From NCBI RefSeq assembly GCF_026309355.1, contig NZ_JAPJZK010000001.1, forward strand, positions 1,054,001 to 1,118,000: a stretch of DNA of 64,000 bases, given 5' to 3'. The notes beneath the pieces were generated by a model. That model was not told the origin of the DNA and did no database searches. It worked only from the letters and a program-made list of their open reading frames with translations. Of this stretch, positions 11,620-22,301 are shown one piece after another. Every line of letters starts with the position of its first letter. Position 1 is the first letter of the stretch. A program made the translations under genes and the position numbers. The DNA is from Spartinivicinus marinus (GTDB lineage Bacteria; Pseudomonadota; Gammaproteobacteria; Pseudomonadales; Zooshikellaceae).

Positions 11620-12651
11620 TTAATTCTGTTTCTGGCTGATAAACATGGCATCGCCATAGCTAAAAAAGCGATACCTCTGCTCAACGGCTTCCTGATAAGC
11701 TTTCTTTGTTGCTTCCATACCAGCAAATGCTGATACCAACATCAATAACGTGGACTCTGGCAAGTGGAAGTTAGTTACCAAAGCATCAACCGCTTTAAAT
11801 TGATAACCAGGGTAAATGAAGATATCGGTTTCTCCTTGATAAGGTTCAATTTCACCCATCTTGCTCGCCGTTTCCAAACAACGAACACTAGTTGTGCCTA
11901 CCGCAATCACTCGTTTACCAGCTGCCTTGGTTTGCCTAACTAGCTGACACACTTCAGCAGATACATCAATTAGTTCTGCATGCATTTTGTGATCTAAAAT
12001 ATTGTCTACCCTCACTGGCTGAAAAGTTCCTGCGCCCACATGAAGAGTCACAAATGCTTTATTAACACCCTTTTTTTCAAGCAGTGAGAACAGAGCCTCA
12101 TCAAAGTGTAAGCCTGCTGTTGGTGCTGCAACTGCACCAGGCTTACTGCCGTATACCGTTTGATAACGCTCACGATCAGCCAGCTCATCCTCTCGCTTCA
12201 TATACGGTGGAAGTGGCATATGGCCAATTTCATCCAGTACATCTAACACTGAGTGTTCTTCAGAAAACTGCAGCCGAAATAGACTCTCTACACGCTCCAG
12301 CATGGTTACCCAAATGCCATTGGCCAGTTTGAGCTTGCTACCAGGTTTAGGAGGCTTGCTTGCCTTAATATGAGCTAACACTTGATTATCAGATTCAACC
12401 CGCTCAATTAATATCTCAAGCTTGCCACCAGTTGCCTTCTGTCCAAATACTCGAGCAGGAATCACCCTGGTATTGTTAAACACCAGTAAATCTCCTGTCT
12501 CTAAAAAGTCCACTAACTGGCTGAATTGTTGATGAGTAATATCGCCAGTTTTACCATTCAAGCACAGTAGTCGGCTTGCTGAGCGCGACGCTAAGGGATA
12601 CTGGGCGATTAACTCTTCAGGTAGCTCAAAGCTAAAATCTTTAACTTGCAT
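11620..12651 (-). CDS. queA: S-adenosylmethionine:tRNA ribosyltransferase-isomerase QueA
   Basis: 343 residues, full length for QueA. Family landmarks are ELIAQYP near the N-terminus, [10 protein letters not shown], and the APTAGLHFD and [11 protein letters not shown] motifs. It transfers the ribosyl part of SAM to preQ1 in tRNA, giving epoxyqueuosine. It leads the queA-tgt-yajC-secD-secF run. Confidence 0.97.
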   Translation of the reverse strand: MQVKDFSFELPEELIAQYPLASRSASRLLCLNGKTGDITHQQFSQLVDFLETGDLLVFNNTRVIPARVFGQKATGGKLEILIERVESDNQVLAHIKASKPPKPGSKLKLANGIWVTMLERVESLFRLQFSEEHSVLDVLDEIGHMPLPPYMKREDELADRERYQTVYGSKPGAVAAPTAGLHFDEALFSLLEKKGVNKAFVTLHVGAGTFQPVRVDNILDHKMHAELIDVSAEVCQLVRQTKAAGKRVIAVGTTSVRCLETASKMGEIEPYQGETDIFIYPGYQFKAVDALVTNFHLPESTLLMLVSAFAGMEATKKAYQEAVEQRYRFFSYGDAMFISQKQN

Positions 12652-12799
12652 GTCTCAGTACAACAGCTATAAAAACACGCTAGCTTACCGAAAAAGTGGC
12701 GCTGGACCAATCAGAAAAAGCTATTCTCCTCTGAAAATAGCGGGCTTCCTCAGTGAAAAGCAAAGGAAAGGCGTTTAATGACTGATTGGAAATTAACAG

Positions 12800-12827
12800 T
12801 TGACCTTACATAAACCTTTGTTATACT
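12800..12827 (+). promoter_or_regulatory. Sigma-70 promoter of tRNA-Leu
   Basis: TTGACC (12800-12805) and TATACT (12822-12827) with 16 bases between them. The expected start is a few bases before the tRNA 5' end at 12841. Confidence 0.75.
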
Positions 12828-12840
12828 TCGCTGCAATTGT

Positions 12841-12927
12841 GCCAGCGTGGTGAAATTGGTAGACACGATGGATTCAAAATCCATTGCTAGCAATAGCGTG
12901 GCGGTTCGAGTCCGCCCGCTGGTACCA
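12841..12927 (+). tRNA. tRNA-Leu (anticodon CAA)
   Basis: An 87-base class II tRNA with acceptor arms GCCAGCG and CGCTGGT (one G-U pair), a D-loop TGAAATTGGTAGAC, an anticodon stem ATGGA/TCCAT around loop TTCAAAA (anticodon CAA, reading UUG), a long variable arm, T-loop GTTCGAGTC and an encoded CCA. It follows a strong promoter. No attachment-site duplication is visible at its 3' end. Confidence 0.96.
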
Positions 12928-13281
12928 CATCTATTTTATAAGCTTATTGACCGATCAAACTAGCAAAACCTCCTTAATCTTTCCTTATTGTTTAACCCCA
13001 ATCTCTGCCACTAAAACTCATTTGCCTAGGTTTAGCTCTTCCTTTAGCTAGCAGCAACTAATGACAACTATGTTTTAATCGTTTATTTAATATTGATTTA
13101 GCAAAATCAACAGCCCCAAACCTTAAGGGCATCTTTAATAATATTTTAATTAATCTCTTCTTTATATTTTTTATTTGTTGGGCAGCAAATTATTATTCAT
13201 AAATTCAAAAACACATTTACTCTATCCCACTAAACTTTTAGAAGCAGTCGTGAATTACTACTGACATCATAAGGGCTGAGT
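12928..13281. other. AT-rich intergenic stretch after tRNA-Leu
   Basis: About 350 bases without a gene. I see no clear terminator after the tRNA and no convincing promoter. It ends in the ribosome site (AAGGG) of the following membrane-protein gene. Confidence 0.5.
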
Positions 13282-13665
13282 ATGAACCAACCTAATACTT
13301 CCTCACCTTACAACTTTATTTCAGCAATCTCTAAACTTTTCAATTTATTCATCCAATTCATTGCGCTACTTCTGTCTACAGCAGGCACTTTTGCATTAGT
13401 GGCTACAATTTTCGTAGTACTACTACAACTATTACACTTTATTGAGTCAGATCTATGGGTTAACTTTACTCCTGAGATCCTCTTTGGCCAATGTTACTGC
13501 CCTTTTTTTACTCATGATATTATCCAAAAAATCGGCCTAGCAGGTATGCTCTTCTGTTTCGGAATTGTTTTATTACTAGGTGGTTATTTGCTAAGTTTTT
13601 CCAACACCAAAACTGTGTTCGTAACAATAAAACTAAACCGCACTACTCCTAGTGTTGAAACCTAA
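13282..13665 (+). CDS. Small two-helix membrane protein of unknown function
   Basis: 127 residues with two strongly hydrophobic stretches (about 22-52 and 85-106) and a loop of about 30 residues between them that holds a Cys-Tyr-Cys. There is no signal peptide cleavage site and I do not recognise the family. An AAGGG ribosome site lies about 10 bases before the ATG. It stands alone between tRNA-Leu and a convergent cold-shock gene. It could be a species-specific inner-membrane protein. Confidence 0.7.
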   Translation: MNQPNTSSPYNFISAISKLFNLFIQFIALLLSTAGTFALVATIFVVLLQLLHFIESDLWVNFTPEILFGQCYCPFFTHDIIQKIGLAGMLFCFGIVLLLGGYLLSFSNTKTVFVTIKLNRTTPSVET

Positions 13666-13864
13666 AATATAATTAAATAATAACCAGAATTGATTATTTA
13701 ATAACTTGATGAAATAGTATGCAGTGGCTATATAGTGTCATAGAACCAGCCATTTGATTATTAATAACTCATAAAAGCAAAAGAAGTGGTTTTTAAGGAG
13801 GGATTTAAAAGATAGGGGCAGTGCAACACACCACCCACAAGATAATATAAGCAACAATTATTAC

Positions 13865-14074
13865 TTATAGAGGAACTACATTCTCAGCTTGTAATCCTTT
13901 AGGTCCTTGAGTAACAGTAAACTGTACTTGCTGACCTTCAGTTAACACTTTGAACCCAGTACCTTGAATAGCACTATAGTGAACGAATACATCTGGACCA
14001 GACTCCTGCTCAAGAAACCCGAAGCCTTTAGATTCATTAAACCACTTAACTGTGCCAGTTTGTTGATTAGACAT
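13865..14074 (-). CDS. Cold-shock domain protein (CspA family)
   Basis: 69 residues forming a single cold-shock domain. RNP1 is KGFGFL and RNP2 is VFVHYSAI, the two nucleic-acid-binding motifs. It binds single-stranded RNA and DNA and can melt mRNA structure. A near-perfect promoter 30 bases upstream implies a leader of only about 25 bases, unlike the long thermosensing leader of E. coli cspA, so I infer that it is not cold-induced in that way. Which csp paralog it is cannot be told. Confidence 0.95.
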   Translation of the reverse strand: MSNQQTGTVKWFNESKGFGFLEQESGPDVFVHYSAIQGTGFKVLTEGQQVQFTVTQGPKGLQAENVVPL

Positions 14075-14104
14075 AGATCGATCCGATATTAATTAAGCAC
14101 ATGA

Positions 14105-14132
14105 ATTATAGGGTAAACAGGTGTGCCGTCAA
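14105..14132 (-). promoter_or_regulatory. Strong sigma-70 promoter of the cold-shock gene
   Basis: On the minus strand, TTGACG (14127-14132) and a perfect TATAAT (14105-14110) are spaced 16 bases, placing the start about 25 bases before the ATG. The rest of the 315-base gap 14075-14389, up to the end of clpB, shows nothing else I can support. Confidence 0.8.
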
Positions 14133-14389
14133 CTCATATAATTACATCTCATGTGCAGAACTTTTAACACTACTTTACAAAGTAAAGCTAACCCGCAGTC
14201 TGAAGCATTCGCTGCTTACAACGTTACACTTCATTGAGCACTCTATAAACTAGAAGCGCTCAGTAAGTTATTGGCTACTAAACACTCAAACATACAGAAT
14301 GCACTATTGACTGCAATTTAGACTCCCACTTTACAGCAGTTACGCCGTTAGTTGTCAAGTACTAGCGCTGAATCCTGTAATAGCCTCTA

Positions 14390-16954
14390 TTAGCCAAAAC
14401 TTATTTGGTCATCCACCAAGTTCACCTCTATAGTTTCACCAGGACTATACTTACCAGCTAATATTTCTTGTGCTAATGGGTTTTCCAGCCAGCGCTGAAT
14501 CGCTCTTTTTAGTGGTCGAGCACCATAAACAGGATCAAAACCTACATTCACTAACTTATCAATCACACTGTCTGCCAGCTGTAGATTTAAATCTTTTTCC
14601 TGTAGTCGCTGCCGTAAGCGACTCAATTGTATTTCAGCAATACCTTTAATTTGTCCTACCGATAAACCATGAAAAACCACTAGCTCATCAACTCGGTTAA
14701 CAAACTCTGGCCTAAAATGATCTCCCACAACATCCATTAAGGTTGCTTTTAGTGTTTCAAAGTCATGAGTTTGCTTTTGAATTAAGTCTGAACCCAGGTT
14801 AGATGTCATGACCACTACGGTATTTTTAAAATCAACCGTACGCCCCTGGCCATCGGTTAAACGCCCATCTTCCAACACTTGCAACAAAATATTAAATACA
14901 TCCGGATGAGCCTTTTCCACTTCATCCAATAACACTACTGAATAAGGGCGACGACGCACCACCTCGGTCAGATAACCTCCTTCTTCATAGCCAACATACC
15001 CTGGAGGTGCACCTACTAGCCGAGCGACTGAATGTTTCTCCATAAACTCAGACATATCAATACGAATGATCGCTTCTTCAGTGTCAAACAAAAACTCAGC
15101 AAGTGCCTTACATAACTCTGTTTTACCAACCCCAGTTGGCCCTAAAAACATAAATGAACCATTGGGGCGATTAGGGTCAGCTAACCCAGCCCGAGATCGA
15201 CGCACTGCGTTCGATACGGCAAGCACTGCCTCATCCTGACCAATGACTCTTTTATGTAGGGCATCCTCCATTCGAAGCAGTTTCTCTCGCTCACCTTCCA
15301 ACATTTTGGCAACAGGTATACCAGTCCACTTCGACACCACTTCAGCAATTTCTTCCTCTGACACACGATTTCGCAGCAAGCGCATATCGCTCATTTCGGC
15401 CTGACTTGCCAAATCTAGCTGCTTTTCCAGCTCTGGAATTCGACCATACTGCAATTCAGACATTCTGGCTAAATCACCACTCCGACGGGCCGCATCCAGT
15501 TCGGTACGCACCCGCTCTAACTCCTCCTTAATTTTTTGCGAACCGTGTAATGATGCTTTTTCAGACTTCCAGACCTCTTCTAAATCAGAGTACTCTTTTT
15601 CCAGTTTACTGATATCATCCTGAAGTTTCGTTAAACGCTTTTTGGATGCCTCATCATCTTCTTTTTTCAGTGCCTCACGCTCAATTTTTAACTGAATTAA
15701 ACGCCGCTCCAACCGATCCATACTTTCTGGTTTAGAATCCATTTCCATCCGGATCCGACTGGCCGCTTCATCAATTAAGTCAATAGCTTTATCCGGCAGT
15801 TGTCGATCAGTAATATATCGGTGAGAGAGCTTAGCAGCCGCTATAATGGCAGAGTCAGTAATATCCACCCCATGATGTACTTCGTAGCGCTCTTTTAAAC
15901 CACGCAAAATAGCAATAGTGTCTTCTTCATTGGGCTCATTAACCATGACTTTTTGAAAGCGACGCTCCAGTGCTGCATCTTTTTCTACATATTGTCGGTA
16001 CTCATCTAAAGTCGTTGCACCGACGCAGTGCAATTCACCTCTAGCCAGAGCAGGCTTTAGCATATTACCGGCATCCATTGCACCTTCAGCTTTACCTGCA
16101 CCTACCATGGTATGCAGCTCATCAATAAATAAAATGATTCGTCCTTCTTGTTTCGCCAGCTCGTTTAAAACGGCTTTTAACCGCTCTTCAAAGTCACCAC
16201 GAAATTTTGCGCCGGCAATCAGTGCTCCCATATCTAACGCTAAAATACGCTTGTCTTTTAAACCATCGGGTACTTCACCATTAATAATACGCTGGGCTAA
16301 ACCTTCTACAATTGCAGTCTTACCCACCCCAGGCTCTCCAATCAGAACGGGGTTGTTTTTGGTGCGACGCTGCAATACTTGTATAGTCCGGCGTATTTCA
16401 TCATCTCGACCAATCACTGGATCCAGCTGACCTTTTTCTGCCTTAACCGTTAAATCAATGGTGTAGCGATCCAGTGCCTGACGGTGTTCTTCTGCATTAG
16501 GATCATTTACTGCTTGGCCACCACGCAAGTTTTTAACTGCTGTTTCAAGCGCTTGCTGACTAACTCCCTGGGTCTTTAGCAGCTCTCCTACTTGGCCTTT
16601 GTCTTCCATTGCAGCTAACAAAATAGTTTCACTGGAAATAAACTGGTCACCCGCCCTTTGCGATAATTTATCTGCCAGGTTTAATAGCCGCCCAAGCTGG
16701 GGTGACATTTGAACATCGCCATCACCGCTTGATACAACAGGAAGATTATCTAATGCCTTTTCAAAACCTTGCTTTAACTGATTAACATCGAAACCCACCT
16801 GCATCAATAAAGGTCTGATAGAGCCACCTTTTTGCTCTAACAGGGCCATCATTAAATGCACTGGCTCAAGGTAATTGTGATCACGCCCCACAGCTATTGA
16901 CTGGGCATCAGCCAATGCCATTTGTAGTTTACTGGTCAGTCGATCAACTCTCAT
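14390..16954 (-). CDS. clpB: ATP-dependent disaggregase ClpB
   Basis: 854 residues, near the usual 857. The order is an N-terminal Clp repeat domain, first AAA+ module (Walker [10 protein letters not shown] near residue 205), the long coiled-coil middle domain (about 410-530), second AAA+ module (GPTGVGKTE near 605) and a C-terminal D2-small domain. ClpB threads aggregated proteins through its hexamer pore with DnaK. I looked for a heat-shock (sigma-32) promoter upstream and did not find a convincing one. The gene is followed on the minus side by the cold-shock gene. Confidence 0.98.
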   Translation of the reverse strand: MRVDRLTSKLQMALADAQSIAVGRDHNYLEPVHLMMALLEQKGGSIRPLLMQVGFDVNQLKQGFEKALDNLPVVSSGDGDVQMSPQLGRLLNLADKLSQRAGDQFISSETILLAAMEDKGQVGELLKTQGVSQQALETAVKNLRGGQAVNDPNAEEHRQALDRYTIDLTVKAEKGQLDPVIGRDDEIRRTIQVLQRRTKNNPVLIGEPGVGKTAIVEGLAQRIINGEVPDGLKDKRILALDMGALIAGAKFRGDFEERLKAVLNELAKQEGRIILFIDELHTMVGAGKAEGAMDAGNMLKPALARGELHCVGATTLDEYRQYVEKDAALERRFQKVMVNEPNEEDTIAILRGLKERYEVHHGVDITDSAIIAAAKLSHRYITDRQLPDKAIDLIDEAASRIRMEMDSKPESMDRLERRLIQLKIEREALKKEDDEASKKRLTKLQDDISKLEKEYSDLEEVWKSEKASLHGSQKIKEELERVRTELDAARRSGDLARMSELQYGRIPELEKQLDLASQAEMSDMRLLRNRVSEEEIAEVVSKWTGIPVAKMLEGEREKLLRMEDALHKRVIGQDEAVLAVSNAVRRSRAGLADPNRPNGSFMFLGPTGVGKTELCKALAEFLFDTEEAIIRIDMSEFMEKHSVARLVGAPPGYVGYEEGGYLTEVVRRRPYSVVLLDEVEKAHPDVFNILLQVLEDGRLTDGQGRTVDFKNTVVVMTSNLGSDLIQKQTHDFETLKATLMDVVGDHFRPEFVNRVDELVVFHGLSVGQIKGIAEIQLSRLRQRLQEKDLNLQLADSVIDKLVNVGFDPVYGARPLKRAIQRWLENPLAQEILAGKYSPGETIEVNLVDDQISFG

Positions 16955-17159
16955 TTGCTGTTTCCACCTATAAATTTTTTACATAAGTAGGCCATAACTG
17001 TTGTTTAAAAATAGCAGCAGTTAGTCAAAGGAAAGTTTCACCGGTGAGATTTGCGCGCTTTTGCTCCTGAGCCTACCAGGATGCTTACTTACTAGTTTAT
17101 ATGGAGCTTATTAAAAAGTTTTCAAGGACTGCCTGTTGACTTAAAGCAGTTGAATAGAT

Positions 17160-17948
17160 TTACGGCGCTTCTCGCCAAATCAAAGATGCCATTCGGCCCG
17201 TTTGCGGGGAGCGCCGATAAGAATAAAAACGTTGGTGGTCACTATAGGTGCAAAAGCCACCACCGTAAACTTGGTCAATCCCTAGCTGATTCAACTGCAA
17301 CTTTGCTAACAAATAAAGGTCAGCATAATAATGACCTGGCCTATTGCTTAGCTGAAATGCTGTTTTGGCATCGACACCTAAGTACTGAAAGGCCTGCTTC
17401 ACTTCTGGCCCTACCTCAAAATGCTGAGGACCAATGGCAGGGCCAAGCCAGGCCATTAAGTTTTGTTTTTCTCCCGTATAATCACAAACCAATTGCTGTA
17501 ATATACCCGCAGCCAACCCTCGCCAACCCGCATGGGCTGCACCGACCCAATCTCCCTGCTTGGAACAAAATAGGACGGGTAAGCAGTCTGCCGTCATCAC
17601 TGCACAAGCCAGTTGGGGCTGACTCGTAACAGCAGCATCAGCTTTTGGCACTATTTCGTCTACCGCTTCCTCTACTGATTCTACCTCAGCAGCTGTATAT
17701 TGTGCTGCAATGACATCCGTACCATGCACTTGATCAAGCCATTGAATGTGCTGAAGGGAAAACTGATCTTTCAACCACTGCCGATTAGCTTTAACTTGCT
17801 CAGCATCATCGCCAACATGTAATGCAAGATTAAAATGATCGTAAGGTGCTTGGCTTGCACCACACTGCCTGGTAGTCACAAGTGAGCGCACAGCAGCAGG
17901 GGCAGGCCAATCAGGTATTAACAATTGAGGGGTAATATTTTCCACCAC
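17160..17948 (-). CDS. pgeF: Peptidoglycan editing factor / multicopper polyphenol oxidase family protein
   Basis: 262 residues of the YfiH/LACC1 family. Conserved metal-binding and active-site segments are present: DQVHGTDV, TADCLPVLF and the GAAHAGWRGLAAG motif. E. coli PgeF keeps cell-wall precursors correct, and family members have purine nucleoside phosphorylase-like activity. It lies between rluD and clpB on the same strand, as in Pseudomonas; a 43-base gap to rluD suggests co-transcription. Confidence 0.92.
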   Translation of the reverse strand: MVENITPQLLIPDWPAPAAVRSLVTTRQCGASQAPYDHFNLALHVGDDAEQVKANRQWLKDQFSLQHIQWLDQVHGTDVIAAQYTAAEVESVEEAVDEIVPKADAAVTSQPQLACAVMTADCLPVLFCSKQGDWVGAAHAGWRGLAAGILQQLVCDYTGEKQNLMAWLGPAIGPQHFEVGPEVKQAFQYLGVDAKTAFQLSNRPGHYYADLYLLAKLQLNQLGIDQVYGGGFCTYSDHQRFYSYRRSPQTGRMASLIWREAP

Positions 17949-17991
17949 TAGCGACTCATAGCTCTATTCAATTATTCATTGCACAGTTTAA

Positions 17992-18954
17992 CTACTCATA
18001 ACACTGATGCAGATCATCAGACAGCATTTGTAGTAGTTGCTCAAAATCATCAGGTAAGGGAATTTCCCACTCCATATATTCATCAGTTGTTGGGTGATAT
18101 AAACCCAGTTGCCGAGCATGCAGCGCCTGTCGTTTAAATTGCTGTAGTGTGTTAATAAACTCACTGCTTGCACCTTTTGGCAGTTTCAGGCGCCCGCCGT
18201 AAACTTGGTCGCCAACCAGTGGGTAGTGAATATGACTCATATGCACTCTGATTTGATGGGTGCGCCCTGTTTCCAGTTTTACTCGTACATGGGTATGGGC
18301 ACGAAACCGATGCAATACCCGATAATGAGTAACCGCTTCTTTGCCAGAATCAATCACTGCCATTTTGGTTCGTTGAGTTGGATGACGGCCTAGTGGCTTA
18401 TCTACTGTGCCTCCCGCCGTCATTACCCCGCAAGCGATTGCCTCATATTCACGGGATATCACTCTATCCTGCAACTGAGCCACTAAACTGGTATGTGCGG
18501 CTAAATTTTTTGCCACCACCATAATGCCCGTAGTGTCTTTATCCAGCCGATGGACTATTCCTGCACGAGGTACACTGGCTAAATCAGGACAATGATGCAA
18601 TAAGGCATTTAATAATGTACCACTATGATGACCAGCTGCAGGATGCACTACCAAACCTTCAGGCTTATTAAGCACCACAATATCGTCATCTTCATAAACA
18701 ATATTGAGGCTGATTTCTTCCGGCTGATGGGTTTCATCATTTTCGACCTGAGCATTCAAACGCAACAGTTCACCACCGTAGAGTTTATCTTTTGGTTTGC
18801 GAGTTTCATTATCAACAGTTAACTCCCCTTGCTTAATCCAAGCTTGCAGCTTAGCTCTGGAAAAATCAGGAAAGCAGTGGGCCGCAATTTGGTCTAATCG
18901 GCTACCACCCTGCTCAAAAGGTACAACAGATTCCAGTACAATATGTTCAGCCAT
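17992..18954 (-). CDS. rluD: 23S rRNA pseudouridine synthase RluD
   Basis: An N-terminal S4 domain (about residues 15-75) is followed by the pseudouridine synthase fold with the catalytic motif GIVHRLDKDTTGIMVVAK and the ETGRTHQIRVH motif. RluD makes pseudouridines in helix 69 of 23S rRNA. I take the ATG at 18954 (320 residues, beginning MAEHIVLE), because homologs begin there; an upstream TTG would add nine residues without family support. It is divergent from bamD. Confidence 0.94.
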   Translation of the reverse strand: MAEHIVLESVVPFEQGGSRLDQIAAHCFPDFSRAKLQAWIKQGELTVDNETRKPKDKLYGGELLRLNAQVENDETHQPEEISLNIVYEDDDIVVLNKPEGLVVHPAAGHHSGTLLNALLHHCPDLASVPRAGIVHRLDKDTTGIMVVAKNLAAHTSLVAQLQDRVISREYEAIACGVMTAGGTVDKPLGRHPTQRTKMAVIDSGKEAVTHYRVLHRFRAHTHVRVKLETGRTHQIRVHMSHIHYPLVGDQVYGGRLKLPKGASSEFINTLQQFKRQALHARQLGLYHPTTDEYMEWEIPLPDDFEQLLQMLSDDLHQCYE

Positions 18955-19426
18955 GGGATGATTTTCGCAAAATATTGTCAACTACAGGGGTTTACTTTGG
19001 TTTACTTCACTAGCTGTGGTTAAATACAGCGATTATTTTGAAGCCGCTTCACGTTTTTACAACCGGTGTGAATGGTAAATGTTAAAACGGTTAATGTTAA
19101 TAAGTGAATGATAGTCATGATATAAGCACCTGAAAGTTTACCACAGTTAAGCTTCAGGCAAACTAGAACATCAACTATCAGCCGTTATGCCATTCATAAG
19201 CACCTTGTAGAATGTGTTAGCAAAGAGCACTACTAAAAAACAGCAGTGTTTAATGAAAGTGTTTCAAATTGCAGTACAAAAGCCTTATTTGACAGCTATC
19301 GTCAACCAATGGCAGCTTATGGGAAGCTTACCCCATTAGTATTTAAATAAACGCCATTTTATTTATTGGTGATTACATTATACCCAATGTGAAGGGTATT
19401 TAAGCCACAGCTAAGGAACTCTATTA
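18955..19426. other. Divergent rluD-bamD control region
   Basis: A gene-free stretch of 472 bases between the divergent rluD and bamD. It must contain both promoters. I see a TTGACA on the plus strand near 19,288 without a well-placed -10, so I do not call a promoter. No repeats stand out. Confidence 0.45.
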
Positions 19427-20446
19427 ATGGTGCGCATGATCAAGTATTCATTATTGCTAAGCCTGGCGTTATTGCTCAGTGCCTGTGCTTCCGATAGCAA
19501 GCAAGATATCCCTGAAGAGTTAACTGAAGCCGAGCTTTATCAACAGGCTCAGCTTGCACTCGATACCAGCAACTATAGCAATGCAATTGATAAACTCCGC
19601 GCCTTAGAGTCTCGCTTCCCCTTTGGCTCTTATGCTGAGCAAGCCCAGCTTGACCTTATTTTTGCCTACTACAAAAACCAGGAGCAAGAAGCGGCAAAAG
19701 CTTCAGCAGAACGCTTTATTCGCTTGCACCCCCAGCATGAGAATGTTGACTACGCCTATTATATGAAGGGGCTGGCTTCCTATACTGCTGATGTAGGCTT
19801 TATCGAGCGCTTTGTTGAAATTGATATGAGTAAGCGTGACCCCGGTCAGGCAAGAGATTCGTTCAATGAGTTTTCTGAACTGCTTAAGCGTTTCCCAAAT
19901 AGTCGCTATGCACCTGATGCCCAAAAGCGGATGATTCACCTACGTAACCAATTGTCACGCTATGAAATTCATGTGGCTAACTACTATATGAAACGAAAAG
20001 CGTATGTAGCGGCTGCTAACCGAGCTCGTTTCGTGGTTGAAAACATGCAGGAAACCCCCGCTATTCCTGATGCACTAGCAATATTAGTTGAAGCCAACCA
20101 GCATTTAGGGCTAACCAAAGCGTCTAACAATGCCTTAAAGGTCCTGCGAACCAACTACCCTAAACACCCAGCACTGGATAGTCAGGGCAACTTTGTTCAG
20201 TACAAGGTTTACTATGATGTTGACCCATCAGTTTGGAATATTGTCAGCTTTGGCTTATTAGACGACCCAGAAGAAAGCATTCCGCCAAGCCGTCAACAGG
20301 CAGTAGAGCCTGCTGAAGAGAAAGAGCAGGAAAAAACTGAAGATGAACAAACCAGTGGTGACCGTTCCTGGTTAAATATAATGACTTTTGGCGTGGTGGG
20401 AGATGATGGCTCTGAGCATTCAGAAGAGCCCGAAGCTACTGAGTAG
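19427..20446 (+). CDS. bamD: Outer membrane assembly lipoprotein BamD
   Basis: A lipoprotein signal ends in LLSAC with the acylated cysteine at residue 20, followed by five TPR-like repeats (about residues 35-245). BamD is the essential lipoprotein of the BAM complex that inserts outer-membrane proteins. At 339 residues it is much longer than E. coli BamD (245) but close to my recollection of the Pseudomonas protein. The extra tail after about residue 265 is acidic, ends EEPEATE, and holds two similar short motifs (WNIVSFG and WLNIMTFG). An AAGGA ribosome site precedes the first ATG. Confidence 0.95.
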   Translation: MVRMIKYSLLLSLALLLSACASDSKQDIPEELTEAELYQQAQLALDTSNYSNAIDKLRALESRFPFGSYAEQAQLDLIFAYYKNQEQEAAKASAERFIRLHPQHENVDYAYYMKGLASYTADVGFIERFVEIDMSKRDPGQARDSFNEFSELLKRFPNSRYAPDAQKRMIHLRNQLSRYEIHVANYYMKRKAYVAAANRARFVVENMQETPAIPDALAILVEANQHLGLTKASNNALKVLRTNYPKHPALDSQGNFVQYKVYYDVDPSVWNIVSFGLLDDPEESIPPSRQQAVEPAEEKEQEKTEDEQTSGDRSWLNIMTFGVVGDDGSEHSEEPEATE

Positions 20447-20478
20447 ATTTAACCTAAACAGGTTAGCCAACAACTTAC

Positions 20479-20509
20479 AAAAAAGGGAAGTAATACTTCC
20501 CTTTTTTTT
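20479..20509. terminator. Bidirectional terminator between bamD and nadE
   Basis: Arms AAAAGGGAAGT and ACTTCCCTTTT around a three-base loop, with T runs in both directions, between convergent genes. Confidence 0.9.
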
Positions 20510-20527
20510 ATTTCAAAGAGCTGCTAG

Positions 20528-22150
20528 TTAAATACCCAGCTTCCAGCCATTGACCACTGGATAGCGTCGGTCACGACCAAACCCTCTAGCGGTAACCCTC
20601 ACCCCAATAGCAGCCTGACGTCGCTTATATTCATTAATATCCACTAACCGTAAAACTCGATACACATCGTCACGATTAAAACCTGCTTCAATAATAGCCT
20701 CAGCACTTTTATCCTGTTCTATGTAAAGCGCCAGAATTTCATCCAGTATGTCATAAGGAGGCAGTGAGTCCTGGTCGACTTGATCCGGTGCTAATTCAGC
20801 AGAAGGTGGTCTCTCAATCACTCGTTCAGGAATAACAACGCCATGCTGGTTACGATAGCGCGACAGTTGATAAACGATAGACTTTGGCACATCTTTCAGG
20901 ACATCAAAGCCCCCCGCCATATCACCATATAAAGTGGCATATCCCACAGCCATTTCACTTTTGTTACCCGTAGTTAATACCAAATAGCCTTTCTTGTTAG
21001 AAATAGCCATGAGTAACACACCACGGCAACGGGCTTGTAAGTTTTCTTCTGTCGTATCTGTTTTGGTACCAGTAAACTCTTCAGCCAATGTTTCCATAAA
21101 AGCATTAAACATTGGCTCTATTGGCAGCACAGAATAGCGTACCCCTAGCGTATTTGCTTCTTGCTCAGCATCTTCCAAGCTCATTTGCGAGGTATAGCGA
21201 AACGGCATCATTACCGCTTCAACCCGGTCTTTGCCCAAAGCATCCACAGCTACTGCCAAAGTCAATGCAGAGTCGATTCCCCCAGACAAACCCAATACCA
21301 CGCCTTTAAAGCCATTTTTATTGACATAATCTCGAACACCTAGCACCAGCGCTTGATAAATACTGGGAAGTAATTCAGGGATTTCAGGCTGGTTGGTTTG
21401 CTTTACAAAGTGTTGGTCAGCAATATTATATTCGGCTAAGTACAGTCCTTCCTGGTAAAACTCAGCCTGCACTGCCACTTCTCCATCCTTATCCATGGCA
21501 AAAGAGCCACCATCAAATACCAGCTCATCCTGCCCACCTATTTGGTTAACATAAACCATTGGCAGCTGTGCCTCTAAACAGCGCTGCTTAGCAACTTCTC
21601 TACGCTCTACCTCTTTACCACGGTGAAAGGGTGATGCATTAAGGCTTAATATCAGCTCAGCTCCTGCCGCTTTTGCCTGCATAACCGGCTCTGAAAACCA
21701 GATGTCCTCACAAACCGTCAAGCCAATCTTGACTCCCTTGTATTCAAATACACCAGCCTCCTGGCCAGGCACAAAGTAACGCCGCTCATCAAATACCTGA
21801 TAATTGGGCAGACATTGCTTTGAATACACAGCCAGCTGTTGACCTCCATTTAGTACAACAGCTTGGTTATATTCGCTATTGACTCCTCCAGGAGCCCCTA
21901 ATACCAGGCAAATATCAGTAACTTCGCTCAGCTTATTAAGCGACTGTTGCACTCGAACTTGCATACTGTCTCGCAATAATAAGTCTTCTGGTGGATACCC
22001 ACAGATACATAGCTCTGGAAAAACAACGATATCCGCCGCAAACTGCTGCTTTGCCTGCTGTGCTGTTTCAATGATTCGCTGGGTGTTTCCTTCCAAATCC
22101 CCCACCAGCACATTCACTTGCGCCATTACAATTCGTAATACAGCCGCCAT
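20528..22150 (-). CDS. nadE: Glutamine-dependent NAD+ synthetase NadE
   Basis: The two-domain form: an N-terminal nitrilase-type glutaminase (glutamate in FPELCICGYP, nucleophile in GLTVCEDIWF) and a C-terminal synthetase with the pyrophosphate loop GLSGGIDSA near residues 290-298. It makes NAD+ from deamido-NAD+, ATP and glutamine. I take the ATG at 22150 (540 residues), six bases after a GGGG stretch; upstream ATG (22156) and GTG (22162) codons are possible. It is convergent with bamD and divergent from pilS. Confidence 0.95.
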   Translation of the reverse strand: MAAVLRIVMAQVNVLVGDLEGNTQRIIETAQQAKQQFAADIVVFPELCICGYPPEDLLLRDSMQVRVQQSLNKLSEVTDICLVLGAPGGVNSEYNQAVVLNGGQQLAVYSKQCLPNYQVFDERRYFVPGQEAGVFEYKGVKIGLTVCEDIWFSEPVMQAKAAGAELILSLNASPFHRGKEVERREVAKQRCLEAQLPMVYVNQIGGQDELVFDGGSFAMDKDGEVAVQAEFYQEGLYLAEYNIADQHFVKQTNQPEIPELLPSIYQALVLGVRDYVNKNGFKGVVLGLSGGIDSALTLAVAVDALGKDRVEAVMMPFRYTSQMSLEDAEQEANTLGVRYSVLPIEPMFNAFMETLAEEFTGTKTDTTEENLQARCRGVLLMAISNKKGYLVLTTGNKSEMAVGYATLYGDMAGGFDVLKDVPKSIVYQLSRYRNQHGVVIPERVIERPPSAELAPDQVDQDSLPPYDILDEILALYIEQDKSAEAIIEAGFNRDDVYRVLRLVDINEYKRRQAAIGVRVTARGFGRDRRYPVVNGWKLGI

Positions 22151-22301
22151 AACCATCCCCACATTGAACTGGTTGTTAACAAGCCTATTGTCCCATTAAT
22201 TTTAGTTAAAGAACAGAGTTCACTAACCCTTTTCTTCTCTTAACCATAACGGGGTTTGCTAAACTGAAACAAACCGAATAAAAACTGCTTTCGTCATTAA
22301 A

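Noticed and set aside
12841-12927. tRNA-Leu as the attachment site of the prophage
   Set aside because: It is more than 36 kb from the integrases with ordinary chromosomal genes between, and no duplicated 3' end is seen next to the element.
16955-17159. Heat-shock sigma-32 promoter of clpB
   Set aside because: No CTTGAA/CCCCAT-like pair with proper spacing was found, so I make no promoter call.
17150-17629. 159-codon open frame antisense to pgeF on the plus strand
   Set aside because: It overlaps a well-conserved gene completely, has no ribosome site or family resemblance, and reads as a shadow of pgeF.
18955-18981. TTG start of rluD at 18981
   Set aside because: The nine added residues lack family support and there is no ribosome site; the ATG at 18954 matches the usual N-terminus.
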